Shown here: piece after piece, positions 27,652 through 36,859 of the stretch
Numbering within the stretch: position 1 is the stretch's first letter
Layout of the letters: the number at the start of each line of letters is the position of its first letter
Source of the DNA: Cupriavidus respiraculi
GTDB taxonomy: Bacteria; Pseudomonadota; Gammaproteobacteria; Burkholderiales; Burkholderiaceae
DNA: 64,000 nt
Reading direction: 5' to 3'
NCBI RefSeq assembly: GCF_914271545.1
Contig: NZ_CAJZAH010000002.1
Location: 1,116,001 to 1,180,000 of the forward strand
Made by a program: the position numbers and the translations under genes
Notes under the pieces: model-generated
The model's database searches: none
What the model saw: only the letters and a program-made list of their open reading frames with translations
Told to the model about the DNA's origin: nothing

Positions 27652-28326
27652 TCAGCCGGTGGTGCCGGTGGGCCTGTGCGGGGAGCCGCCGCCGCCGTCG
27701 GAAGCGAACGCCTCCGGCTGCTGCGCCTGCGAGGCAGGAGGCGCTTCCGCCCTGCTCCTCGGCTTCGGCTGGTAGCCATACCAGCGCGGGTAAAACTGCC
27801 GGACCACCTCGCCTTCGAAATGCAGGGCGTGGCAGCCATGCAGCTGGTAAGGCGGTTCGGTATTGGTGTCGTTAGTCTCGCCGTCGCGAATGTTGATCAC
27901 TTCGCCGGCGAAGGCCTGGATGGCGGTGGTGGGCAGGACGCCCGCCAGCTCGGTCAGATGGGTGCAGCCGGCGACGCCGGCCAGGCGCTCGCGGACCGCC
28001 TTGCGGAAGCCCTTGGCCAGATTGAGGCCGATCAGCTTGCGGTACGCCGGGCCGATGGTGTCGCAATGTCCGGGATAAGGCACCCAGTCGGAGCAGGCTT
28101 CGGCATCCAGCACGTTCATGCGCTCGTCGATCGTGATGCGCAGCCACAGGTCGTGCAGCGGTTCGCCCAGCGGGCGGACCCGGCCGCCGGCCAGCGCGAT
28201 TTCACGCGGTTTGGTGTCGGTCAGGCGCGCCTCGATGTCCCAAAGGCCGTCGTCCCTCAAATACGCATCTGCCGTGATGGCACGGCGGTGGCGCGGGGAG
28301 CGGTTGACGGGGGGAGAAAGCGGCAT
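27652..28326 (-). CDS. DUF2889 domain protein
   Basis: A 224-residue soluble protein of unknown function. The N-terminal two thirds match my memory of DUF2889: it begins near [19 protein letters not shown] and includes [14 protein letters not shown] and a His/Cys-containing segment, AGCTHLTEL. The C-terminus is low-complexity Pro/Ala/Gly. Beta-proteobacteria keep this gene between recX and sucC. I started at the ATG at 28326, as the longer frame crosses the recX upstream gap. There is no signal peptide. Confidence 0.75.
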   Translation of the reverse strand: MPLSPPVNRSPRHRRAITADAYLRDDGLWDIEARLTDTKPREIALAGGRVRPLGEPLHDLWLRITIDERMNVLDAEACSDWVPYPGHCDTIGPAYRKLIGLNLAKGFRKAVRERLAGVAGCTHLTELAGVLPTTAIQAFAGEVINIRDGETNDTNTEPPYQLHGCHALHFEGEVVRQFYPRWYGYQPKPRSRAEAPPASQAQQPEAFASDGGGGSPHRPTGTTG

Positions 28327-28537
28327 AACACCAGACGGGAACGGGATGGACGGCTCGTGCGAAAACCGCAAGAGTTTATCACGGCGAGATCGTGTGCCCG
28401 GGAACACCCTGATGGAAAAAGGTGTCGGGTTGCTCTTGTCGATGGGAAGTGGGTCGCAACGTTTGTCGGTTTGCGAACGTTTGCCAAAGGCGGTGCCGGC
28501 GCCGCCTGTCGCCCGACACCCCGGCATGGCGGGCGGC

Positions 28538-29017
28538 TCAGCCCTCCGTATCGCCCCAATCGCCGCCCAGGGCATCTGCGTCCCTGATCAGCCGGCTGAC
28601 CACCGCGCTGGAAAAACCGCGGGCCATCATGAAACGGATCTGCCTGGCCTTTTCCTCGGCCGACTCCGGCGGGGTGCCGAAGCGCTTCTGCCAGACCGCG
28701 CGGGCACGCTCGACTTCGGTGGCACGCAGCCGGTCCTGCAGATCGGCCAGCTGTTCGCCATCGAGCTGATGGGTGCGCGCCTCCTGCATGACCCGCGCCG
28801 CGCCGTACCGGCTGGCCCGCCGATGGACCAGGCTATCGACGAAACGGTCGTTCGACAGCCAGTTCTCGCGCTCCAGCGCGTCCAGCAGGCGGGTCAGTTC
28901 CTCGGGGGATTCGGCGTGCGGAGCCAGCTTGCGGCTCAGTTCGGCGCGGCTGTGCTCGCGCCGCGACAGGTAGCCGACGGCGCGCGCCTTCAGAGACAGG
29001 GGGGGACGGGCGGGCAT
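28538..29017 (-). CDS. recX: RecA regulator RecX
   Basis: Binds RecA filaments and limits their growth, moderating recombination and the SOS response. The 159-residue length is standard. The first RecX three-helix repeat is clear (KARAVGYLSRREHSRAEL near residues 10-27), followed by LDALERENWLSNDRFVDSLV and a C-terminal repeat with ARQIRFMMARGFS. It lies 75 bp downstream of recA on the same strand, the classical recA-recX order, and is probably expressed by read-through from recA. Confidence 0.94.
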   Translation of the reverse strand: MPARPPLSLKARAVGYLSRREHSRAELSRKLAPHAESPEELTRLLDALERENWLSNDRFVDSLVHRRASRYGAARVMQEARTHQLDGEQLADLQDRLRATEVERARAVWQKRFGTPPESAEEKARQIRFMMARGFSSAVVSRLIRDADALGGDWGDTEG

Positions 29018-29092
29018 GGCGATGCGGGCGGTGTCGCCCGCTCACGCGGATAAAGCATGCCGGCGCCCGGGAACCCCGGGCACCGGCCGGCT

Positions 29093-30151
<1,059 letters not shown>

Positions 30152-30380
30152 GGTCGTCCTTCCGTCAATGGTGTATAAATAGCCGCATTGGCGCGGCGCC
30201 TGCTATTGGAGGCTACCGTGCCCGACCCGCGCCGGACTCGGCAAATACTAAAAATCAGTTGCTGAATCGGCCTTCATCGATGGCACCGGCGACGGCGCCC
30301 ACGAAGTTTCGACGAAGTCTGGATTCACGTGGCTGAAGCCCGGGGTCGCCCCAAAAGCGCACCAGCCCGGAATAAGCGGG

Positions 30381-30400
30381 TACTGTATAAAAAAACAGTA
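30381..30400. promoter_or_regulatory. LexA operator (SOS box)
   Basis: TACTGTATAAAAAAACAGTA fits the CTGT-N8-ACAG LexA box with full outer symmetry (TACTGT...ACAGTA). It lies about 230 bp before recA and 57 bp before the divergent response regulator, and overlaps the -10 region of the predicted recA promoter, as expected for a repressor site. Confidence 0.88.
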
Positions 30401-30410
30401 TGCTTGGCAA
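30382..30410 (-). promoter_or_regulatory. Predicted SOS promoter of recA
   Basis: On the minus strand TTGCCA (30410-30405) and TACAGT (30387-30382) are 17 bp apart. The -10 box lies inside the LexA site. Transcription would start near 30375, giving a recA leader of about 220 nt. Confidence 0.5.
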
Positions 30411-30456
30411 GTCCCATCGGAAGCCCGATGCGGAAGCCGGCCTGGGTGGAGACAAT

Positions 30457-31146
30457 ATGCGCATTCTTATCGCGGAAGACGACGACGTGCTGGCCGACGG
30501 ACTGACACGCTCGCTGCGCCAGTCCGGCTACGCCGTCGATCACGTCACCAATGGCGTCGAGGCCGACTCGGCGCTGTCCACGCAAGCTTTCGACCTGCTG
30601 ATCCTCGATCTCGGCCTGCCCCGCATGGCCGGGCTCGAGGTGCTCAAGCGCCTGCGCGCCCGCGGCGCCATGGTGCCCGTGCTGATCCTGACGGCCGCCG
30701 ACAGCGTGGGCGAACGGGTCAAGGGCCTGGACCTGGGCGCCGACGACTATATGGCCAAGCCCTTCGCGCTGTCCGAACTGGAGGCGCGGGTGCGGGCGCT
30801 GGTGCGCCGCGGCACCGGCGGCGGCGCCACGCTGATGCGCCACGGCCCGCTGTCCTTCGACCAGGTCGGCCGCATCGCCTATCTGAACGACCAGATGCTG
30901 GACCTGTCTGCCCGCGAAGTCGGCCTGCTGGAGATACTGCTCACGCGCACCGGCCGCCTCGTCTCCAAGGAACAGCTGGTGGACCACCTGTGCGAGTGGG
31001 GCGAGGAAGTGAGCAACAACGCGATCGAGGTCTATGTCCACCGCCTGCGCAAGAAAATCGAGATCGGCGGCATCCGCATCGCCACGGTGCGGGGCCTGGG
31101 CTACTGCCTCGAGAAATTCCAGCCCGTCGTCGCGGCCCATCACTAG
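30457..31146 (+). CDS. OmpR-family response regulator
   Basis: A two-component response regulator of 229 residues. The receiver domain has the acidic pocket AEDDD at 7-10, phosphoacceptor Asp51 in LILDLGLPRM and Lys101 in YMAKPF. The C-terminal winged helix (about 130-222) ends in the OmpR-type VYVHRLRKKI and VRGLGYCLE. It is closest to the QseB/TctD/PmrA group. The ATG at 30457 has GGTGGAG as ribosome-binding site. The cognate kinase follows 81 bp downstream. The LexA box 57 bp upstream may repress it. Confidence 0.92.
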   Translation: MRILIAEDDDVLADGLTRSLRQSGYAVDHVTNGVEADSALSTQAFDLLILDLGLPRMAGLEVLKRLRARGAMVPVLILTAADSVGERVKGLDLGADDYMAKPFALSELEARVRALVRRGTGGGATLMRHGPLSFDQVGRIAYLNDQMLDLSAREVGLLEILLTRTGRLVSKEQLVDHLCEWGEEVSNNAIEVYVHRLRKKIEIGGIRIATVRGLGYCLEKFQPVVAAHH

Positions 31147-31227
31147 TGCCGCCGTCCATGGCACCCGCGACGGCACCCTGCGCGGCATCCGCGGCATGAC
31201 CCTGACCACCCCGAGGCCGGCCGCGCC

Positions 31228-32772
31228 ATGAGCCTGCTGAGAATGCCCTGGCGCCGTCCCGCGCCCGCGCCGGCGCCCTCCCGCGAAGAAGACGTCAGCG
31301 ACGAGGCGCTCGCCGACGCCCTGCCCCATCTGGAAGAGAGCGCCGCAGAACCGCCCCCGCGCTCGCTGTTCGGCGAGATCCTCGACTGGATGCTGGCGCC
31401 GCTGCTGCTGCTCTGGCCGATGAGCATCGCGGTGACCTACCTGGTGGCCAAATCCATCGCCAACGGCCCCTTCGACCGCGCGCTCGAGGCCAGCGCCATC
31501 GTGCTGTCGCAGCAGGTGCGCGAGGTCAACGGGCGCGTGACGCTGCAGCTGCCGCTGTCGGCGCGGGAGATCCTGCGCGCCGACGAGACCGACAGCATCT
31601 ATTACCAGGTGGTGGGCACGCACGGCGAGTTCGTCGCCGGCGACCGCGACATGCCGCTGCCCAACGAGGACGATCGCGGGCACGCGGGCCTCGTTTCCCT
31701 GCGCGACGATCGCGTCGGCGGCGGCGACGTCCGCGTGGCCTATACCTACGTCCCCCTCAAAGGCGTGCCCGGCAACCAGCCGGTGCTGGTGCAGGTGGCC
31801 GAGACGCTGGACAAGCGCGCCCGGCTCGCCAACGAGATCATCAAGGGCGTGATCCTGCCGCAGTTCGTGATCCTGCCGCTCGCGGTGGTGCTGGTGTGGT
31901 TCGGCCTCTCGCGCGGGCTGGCGCCGCTGAACGCGATCCAGCAGCGCATCCGCGCGCGCAATCCCGGCGATACCAGCCCCATCGACGAACGGGCCGCGCC
32001 GCAGGAGCTGACGCCGCTGGTGGCCTCGTTCAACGAACTGCTGGAGCGGCTGGAGCAATCGGTGCAGACGCAGAAGCGCTTCATCGCCGATGCCGCCCAT
32101 CAGATGAAGACACCGCTTGCCGGCCTGCGCATGCAGGCGGAACTGGCGCAGCGGGAGCAGTCTCCCGAGGAGTTGCGCCGCTCGCTGGCGCAGATCGCCG
32201 GCAGCTCCGAGCGCACCGCGCACCTGGTCACGCAGCTGCTGTCGCTGGCGCGCATGGAGAACTTCGGCGGCGCGCACAACATGGCGCCGCTGGACCTGGC
32301 CGCGCTGGCCCGCGAGGTGGTCAAGGACTGGCTGCCGCAGGCATGGGCACGGCAGATCGACCTGGGCATCGACGACGCCGACCATCCGGTGCTGGTACAG
32401 GGCAACCGCCTGATGCTCACCGAGATGCTGAACAACCTGATCGACAATGCCATCCGCTACACGCCCGCCGGCGGGCATGCGACGGTGCGGGCGACGGCGG
32501 ACGCGTTCGAGCCCTTCGCCTATCTCGACGTGGAGGACACCGGCCACGGCATTCCGGCCGCCGAACGCGGCCGGGTGATGGAGCGCTTCTACCGCGTGCT
32601 GGGCACCCGCACCGAGGGCAGCGGCCTGGGCCTGGCCATCGTGCGGGAGATCGTGCAGCAGCACGGCGGCGAAGTGAGCATCGGCGACAACGTCTATCAG
32701 CACGAGCCCCGTGCCGCGGGCACGCGCGTGCGCGTCACGCTGCGCCGGCCGCCGCCGGGAAGTCCGGCATGA
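31228..32772 (+). CDS. Sensor histidine kinase, TctE/QseC-like
   Basis: An inner-membrane sensor of 514 residues. A cytosolic Pro-rich N-terminus is followed by TM1 (about 48-72), a periplasmic TctE-N-type sensor region (about 75-207), TM2 (about 208-230) and a short HAMP-like segment. Phosphoacceptor His291 is in AAHQMKTPLAGL; N box (NNLIDNAIRYTP), G1 (DTGHGIP) and G2 (GSGLGLAIV) are intact. TctE homologues often sense carboxylates. The stop overlaps the ATG of the DUF4212 gene (ATGA), linking the kinase to a transporter-type subunit. Confidence 0.92.
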   Translation: MSLLRMPWRRPAPAPAPSREEDVSDEALADALPHLEESAAEPPPRSLFGEILDWMLAPLLLLWPMSIAVTYLVAKSIANGPFDRALEASAIVLSQQVREVNGRVTLQLPLSAREILRADETDSIYYQVVGTHGEFVAGDRDMPLPNEDDRGHAGLVSLRDDRVGGGDVRVAYTYVPLKGVPGNQPVLVQVAETLDKRARLANEIIKGVILPQFVILPLAVVLVWFGLSRGLAPLNAIQQRIRARNPGDTSPIDERAAPQELTPLVASFNELLERLEQSVQTQKRFIADAAHQMKTPLAGLRMQAELAQREQSPEELRRSLAQIAGSSERTAHLVTQLLSLARMENFGGAHNMAPLDLAALAREVVKDWLPQAWARQIDLGIDDADHPVLVQGNRLMLTEMLNNLIDNAIRYTPAGGHATVRATADAFEPFAYLDVEDTGHGIPAAERGRVMERFYRVLGTRTEGSGLGLAIVREIVQQHGGEVSIGDNVYQHEPRAAGTRVRVTLRRPPPGSPA

Positions 32773-33074
32773 GCGCGGCCGACAACGATCGCGCGGCCTG
32801 GCGCCTGAACGTGCGCTGGATCGCCGCCCTGCTGACCGTCTGGTTCGTGGTCACCTTCGTCGTCAGCTGGTATGCCCGGGAACTGCGCTTCGACTTCTTC
32901 GGCTGGCCCTTCTCGTTCTGGGCGGGCGCGCAGGGCGTGCTGATCCTCTACGTCGTCATGGCGGTCGTCTATGCCTGGCGCATGAACCGCGCCGACGACG
33001 AGGCGGCCGACGCCGACGAGCGCGACGCCGCCGATCGTGCATCGCAGCAAGGCAACCCGCGCGCGCGGCCCTAG
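32769..33074 (+). CDS. DUF4212 small membrane protein (symporter subunit type)
   Basis: A 101-residue inner-membrane protein with two hydrophobic segments (IAALLTVWFVVTFVVSWYA and AGAQGVLILYVVMAVVYAW) ending in the family-typical MNRADDE. DUF4212 proteins usually precede a sodium/solute symporter of the SSS family and are thought to be its small subunit. Here no SSS gene follows; the next gene is an MFS transporter after 169 bp. Start by 4-bp overlap with the kinase, so it is translationally coupled. Confidence 0.82.
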   Translation: MSAADNDRAAWRLNVRWIAALLTVWFVVTFVVSWYARELRFDFFGWPFSFWAGAQGVLILYVVMAVVYAWRMNRADDEAADADERDAADRASQQGNPRARP

Positions 33075-33243
33075 CGTATACCCCGACCGCTTCGACCGCA
33101 AAGTCGGCAACTCTGTCAGAACGCCGTAAGTTTCGCCTCCCAGAATCCAGTCACCCTCGACGGCCCGGTCGCGGCCTGGCGTTGCCGCCCCCACGCGCCA
33201 CGGGCCGATCGAACATCCTGACGAAAGACGGAGGAGACACAAG

Positions 33244-34941
33244 ATGGCTAACGCGCAGAACGTTGCAATGCCGGGAGGCGGAGCACAGAGCTCGGCGATG
33301 ACCCGGGAAGAGAGAAAGGTGATCATCGCCTCGTCTCTCGGCACCGTGTTCGAGTGGTACGACTTTTACCTGTACGGTTCGCTGGCGGCGATCATCGCCA
33401 AGCAGTTTTTCTCGGGTCTCGATCCAACCTCCGCCTTCATCTTCGCGCTGCTGGCCTTCGCCGCCGGCTTCATCGTGCGGCCCTTCGGCGCACTGGTGTT
33501 CGGCCGCCTCGGCGACATGATCGGCCGCAAGTACACGTTCCTGGTCACCATCCTGATCATGGGCGTCTCCACCTTCATCGTGGGCCTGCTGCCCGGCTAC
33601 GCCACCATCGGGTGGGCGGCGCCGATCATCCTGATCGCGCTGCGCATGCTGCAAGGTCTGGCACTGGGCGGCGAATACGGCGGCGCCGCGACCTACGTGG
33701 CCGAGCACGCGCCGCACGGCAAGCGCGGTTCGTACACGTCGTGGATCCAGACCACCGCGACGCTGGGCCTGTTCCTGTCGCTGATCGTGATCCTGATCTG
33801 CCGCGAGCTGACCGGGCCGAACTTCGAAGTGTGGGGCTGGCGTATCCCGTTCCTGCTGTCGATCCTGCTGCTGGGCATCTCCGTCTATATCCGCCTGTCG
33901 ATGAACGAGTCGCCGGCCTTCCAGAAGATGAAGTCGGAAGGCAAGACCTCGAAGGCGCCGTTGACGGAGTCGTTCGGGCAGTGGCGCAACCTGAAGATCG
34001 TGATCCTCGCACTTGTCGGCCTGACCGCCGGCCAGGCGGTGGTCTGGTACACGGGCCAGTTCTACGCGCTGTTCTTCCTGACGCAGGTGCTGAAGGTCGA
34101 TGCGAAGACCGCCAACCTGCTGATCGCGGGCGCCCTGGTGCTCGGCACGCCGTTCTTCATCTTCTTCGGCATGCTGTCGGACAAGATTGGCCGCAAGTGG
34201 ATCATCATGGCCGGCTGCGCGCTGGCGGTGCTGACCTACTTCCCGCTGTTCAAGGCGCTGACCCACTACGCCAATCCGGCACTGGAGCGCGCGCAGCAGA
34301 CCGCCCAGATCACGGTGACGGCCGATCCGCGCGAGTGCTCGTTCCAGGGCAGCCCGATCGCCCGCGAGGTGGACTTCCGCAGCTCCTGCGACATCGCCAA
34401 GCGCACGCTGGCACAGGCATCGGCCAGCTATGAAGTCGTGGAGGCGCCCCCCGGCACCGTGGCTACGGTTCGCATCGGCGACAAGGAAATCTCGTCGCTG
34501 AACGCCAAGCTGGCGAATCCGCATACCTTCGACGACGCCAGCAAGGCGCAGATCGCGGCGTTCAAGAAGGAGGTGTCCGGCTCGATGGCGGCGGCCGGCT
34601 ATCCCACCAAGGCGGACCCGGCGCAGATGAACACGGTGATGGTGCTGGTGATCCTGGTGATCCTGGTGCTGTACGTGACCATGGTCTACGGACCGATCGC
34701 CGCCATGCTGGTGGAGATGTTCCCCACGCGCATCCGCTACACCTCGATGTCGCTGCCCTACCATATCGGCAACGGCTGGTTCGGCGGCCTGCTGCCCACC
34801 ATCTCCTTCGCGCTGGTGGCGCAGAACGGCAACATCTACTACGGTCTCTGGTACCCGATCGTGATCGCCGCCATGACGTTCATCATCGGCTCGCTGTTCA
34901 TCCGCGAGACCAAGGACGTGGACATCTACGCCCGCGACTGA
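33244..34941 (+). CDS. MFS transporter, metabolite:H+ symporter (MHS) family
   Basis: A 12-TM inner-membrane transporter of the ProP/KgtP/ShiA type, probably importing a carboxylate or betaine-like solute with protons. MHS hallmarks: GTVFEWYDFYLYG near the N-terminus, RPFGALVFGRLGDMIGRK between TM2 and TM3, and RMLQGLALGGEYGGA. The protein is 565 residues, over 100 longer than the family norm (about 430-450), because of an insert of about 120 residues (about 340-460) with two cysteines (365 and 382) between two TM segments. Ribosome-binding site GGAGGA. A hairpin terminator follows. Confidence 0.9.
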   Translation: MANAQNVAMPGGGAQSSAMTREERKVIIASSLGTVFEWYDFYLYGSLAAIIAKQFFSGLDPTSAFIFALLAFAAGFIVRPFGALVFGRLGDMIGRKYTFLVTILIMGVSTFIVGLLPGYATIGWAAPIILIALRMLQGLALGGEYGGAATYVAEHAPHGKRGSYTSWIQTTATLGLFLSLIVILICRELTGPNFEVWGWRIPFLLSILLLGISVYIRLSMNESPAFQKMKSEGKTSKAPLTESFGQWRNLKIVILALVGLTAGQAVVWYTGQFYALFFLTQVLKVDAKTANLLIAGALVLGTPFFIFFGMLSDKIGRKWIIMAGCALAVLTYFPLFKALTHYANPALERAQQTAQITVTADPRECSFQGSPIAREVDFRSSCDIAKRTLAQASASYEVVEAPPGTVATVRIGDKEISSLNAKLANPHTFDDASKAQIAAFKKEVSGSMAAAGYPTKADPAQMNTVMVLVILVILVLYVTMVYGPIAAMLVEMFPTRIRYTSMSLPYHIGNGWFGGLLPTISFALVAQNGNIYYGLWYPIVIAAMTFIIGSLFIRETKDVDIYARD

Positions 34942-34985
34942 GCGTGACGCAGGCAGCCGGTCTCCGCGCGAGCGGGGCCGGCACG

Positions 34986-35017
34986 AGCCGGCAGCCGCAA
35001 GGCTCGCCGGCTTTTTT
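34986..35017 (+). terminator. Rho-independent terminator of the MFS gene
   Basis: AGCCGGC and GCCGGCT form the outer stem, AGCC and GGCT an inner one around a GCAA loop, followed by six T. It stands 45 bp after the MFS stop. Confidence 0.85.
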
Positions 35018-35069
35018 ATTGGCGCCGCACCGAACGGGCCGGGCTTGCCCGGTTCTTCGCACGAAGGTG

Positions 35070-35097
35070 TTGACAGCCAAAAAACCGCAGGTATAAT
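35070..35097 (+). promoter_or_regulatory. Sigma-70 promoter of tRNA-Met
   Basis: Perfect consensus boxes: TTGACA at 35070-35075 and TATAAT at 35092-35097, spacer 16 bp, starting transcription a few bases before the tRNA. It is the strongest promoter by sequence in the window. Confidence 0.9.
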
Positions 35098-35110
35098 CGC
35101 ATTCTTCTTT

Positions 35111-35187
<77 letters not shown>

Positions 35188-35192
35188 GATTC

Positions 35193-35225
35193 AAAAAGGG
35201 CCCAGCTTGCGCTGGGCCCTTTTTC
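35193..35225 (+). terminator. Rho-independent terminator of tRNA-Met
   Basis: A perfect stem of arms AAAGGGCCCAGC and GCTGGGCCCTTT around TTGC, ending in five T then CTTT. It begins 6 bp after the tRNA. Confidence 0.92.
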
Positions 35226-35346
35226 TTTGGGCCGCCGGCGCGGGGGCGCGCCACACATCGGGATGCGGCACGGGCCGCGGCCTTTCGCGTTTAGCATATG
35301 GCTTTTCGCCTCACCCCACCCAAGCCATCAGGAGCGCCGCAGACCC

Positions 35347-35766
35347 ATGAAGCCATCCCTCGCCATTCTCGCCGCCGTCGCCTCGCTGTCGACCTTCTCT
35401 CTCGCCCACGCCGCCGGCGCCAGCGCGCCGACCGAAAAGCTCTCCTCGGGCGTAACGGTCGAGCAGATCACCAAGGGCACCGGCGCCACGCCCAAGGCGT
35501 CGGATGTCGTCAAGGTGCACTACCGCGGCACGCTGACGGACGGCACGGAGTTCGACAGCTCCTACAAGCGCGGTCAGCCGATCTCGTTCCCGCTGAACCG
35601 GGTCATCCCCTGCTGGACCGAAGGCGTGCAGCGCATGCAGGTGGGCGGCAAGGCCAAGCTGACGTGCCCCGGCCCGACCGCCTACGGCTCGCGCGGCATT
35701 CCGGGAACCATCCCGCCCAACGCCACGCTGCTGTTCGATGTCGAGCTGATCGGCATCGGCGGCTGA
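35347..35766 (+). CDS. Exported FKBP-type peptidyl-prolyl cis-trans isomerase
   Basis: A periplasmic single-domain FKBP of 139 residues. A signal peptide (MKPSLAILAAVASLSTFSLAHAAGA) precedes a minimal FKBP domain with YRGTLTDGTEFDSSY, FPLNRVIPCWTEGVQRM and the C-terminal PPNATLLFDVELIGI. It resembles the FkpA/Mip catalytic domain without the dimerisation helix. Two cysteines (in PCW and TCPG) may pair in the periplasm. The ATG at 35347 follows CAGGAG. Strong terminator downstream; convergent with the WYL gene. Confidence 0.92.
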   Translation: MKPSLAILAAVASLSTFSLAHAAGASAPTEKLSSGVTVEQITKGTGATPKASDVVKVHYRGTLTDGTEFDSSYKRGQPISFPLNRVIPCWTEGVQRMQVGGKAKLTCPGPTAYGSRGIPGTIPPNATLLFDVELIGIGG

Positions 35767-35778
35767 GTCCGCCCGACG

Positions 35779-35815
35779 GCCGGTGCGACGCGCCTTGCCG
35801 CACCGGCTTTTTTTT
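35779..35815 (+). terminator. Terminator between the FKBP gene and the WYL regulator
   Basis: GCCGGTGCG at 35779-35787 pairs with CGCACCGGC at 35799-35807, followed by eight T. It serves the FKBP gene; the WYL gene ends 4 bp beyond on the other strand. Confidence 0.88.
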
Positions 35816-35818
35816 CGC

Positions 35819-36859
35819 CTAGCGCCGGCAGTATTGCTTGGCGGCCATCCTCGCGTCGGCCGCCATCTCGCGGCGCAGGCCAATCGGCTCGAGCACTTCC
35901 ACGCCGGCACCGAACGAGCGCAGCCACTGCCGCAACCGCTCGTTGAGCTCGACGGTGCAATGCACGGTCACCGAGCCGTCGGGCCGGATCTCTTCGGTCT
36001 GGTCCGCCGACAACGCGCATTCCCTCACCTGCACGCCGTATTCGCGGTGAAAGCGCACGGCCAGCTTGATATCCCCTTCCGACAGCAGATCGAATTCGCA
36101 GCACTGCGCCACATGGTCGGCCAGGCAGAAGTCGGGCGGATAGTCGAAGCGCTCGGGCCGGATCGTGGCCGACGCAATGCGATCCAGCCGGATGCTGGCG
36201 ATGTCCGGCGTGCCGCCCTCGATCGCCACCAGATACACCTGCGACGCCTTCTCGACCAGCCCCAGCGGCTTGACCGTGAGCCGGCGCTCCGGGGCGTTGC
36301 GGGGCCGGTAGACGATATCGAGCTGGCGCTCGGCGAACACCGCATCGGACACGGCATGGAACACCGCCTCGCGCGGGCGAAGGGGCAGCAGCGGAAAGGC
36401 AGCGTCGACCAGGACGATCTTGCGATGCCATGCCACCTGGCTCTCGTTGCCCGGGCCCTGGCGCAGGCGCATGTCCGCCGCCTCGAATACCTCCTGCAGC
36501 GAAGTCGTCAGCAGGGCCGTGATCTGGCGCCCGCAGAACCGGCGCAGCGCCTGCAGCGCCAGCGCTTCGTCCTCGCTCATCCACAGCGATCCCTCGGTCC
36601 ACAGCCGCGCACTGGCCTGCGCCCTGCGCCACGCCAACCCGCCGTGCGACGCCGCGCCGGGCGCCGTAGCGGCGTCCCGGCAGCGCACGGCGCCCTGCGC
36701 CATCAACAGCGTCAGCCGGTGTTGCACCGCATCGGTCAGCGGCGCGGAAATGCCCTTGTGCTCGAGCGCGTCGACGACTTCAGCGGTAGTCAGCCAATCG
36801 CGCTCGGCGGTGTCGTTGGGCAAGACGGAAAGGATGGAGGTGTCCAGGTCGGAGGCCAT
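35819..36859 (-). CDS. WYL-domain transcriptional regulator
   Basis: A 346-residue cytosolic DNA-binding protein of the YafY/PafC type. The N-terminus (about 20-75) looks like a winged helix (WLTTAEVVDALEHKGISAPL), the middle (about 150-230) is the WYL domain, with VKPLGLVEKASQVYLVAIEG, and the C-terminus a WCX extension. The WYL triad itself reads VYL here, so the tryptophan is replaced. WYL domains sense ligands, often nucleic acid, and regulators of this type frequently sit by stress or defence genes; none is adjacent. A perfect inverted repeat 126 bp upstream may be its operator. Confidence 0.85.
   Translation of the reverse strand: MASDLDTSILSVLPNDTAERDWLTTAEVVDALEHKGISAPLTDAVQHRLTLLMAQGAVRCRDAATAPGAASHGGLAWRRAQASARLWTEGSLWMSEDEALALQALRRFCGRQITALLTTSLQEVFEAADMRLRQGPGNESQVAWHRKIVLVDAAFPLLPLRPREAVFHAVSDAVFAERQLDIVYRPRNAPERRLTVKPLGLVEKASQVYLVAIEGGTPDIASIRLDRIASATIRPERFDYPPDFCLADHVAQCCEFDLLSEGDIKLAVRFHREYGVQVRECALSADQTEEIRPDGSVTVHCTVELNERLRQWLRSFGAGVEVLEPIGLRREMAADARMAAKQYCRR

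Larger units (their letters stand above)
30152..30456. other. recA/two-component-system divergent intergenic region (305 bp)
   Basis: It contains the recA leader and, at its far end, the LexA box and the predicted recA promoter. No gene is visible. The recA-proximal 200 bp include an AT-rich patch around 30240-30262 (AAATACTAAAAATCAG) and TATAAAT near 30174, which could be a second, weaker recA promoter, but I find no good -35 partner. Confidence 0.6.
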
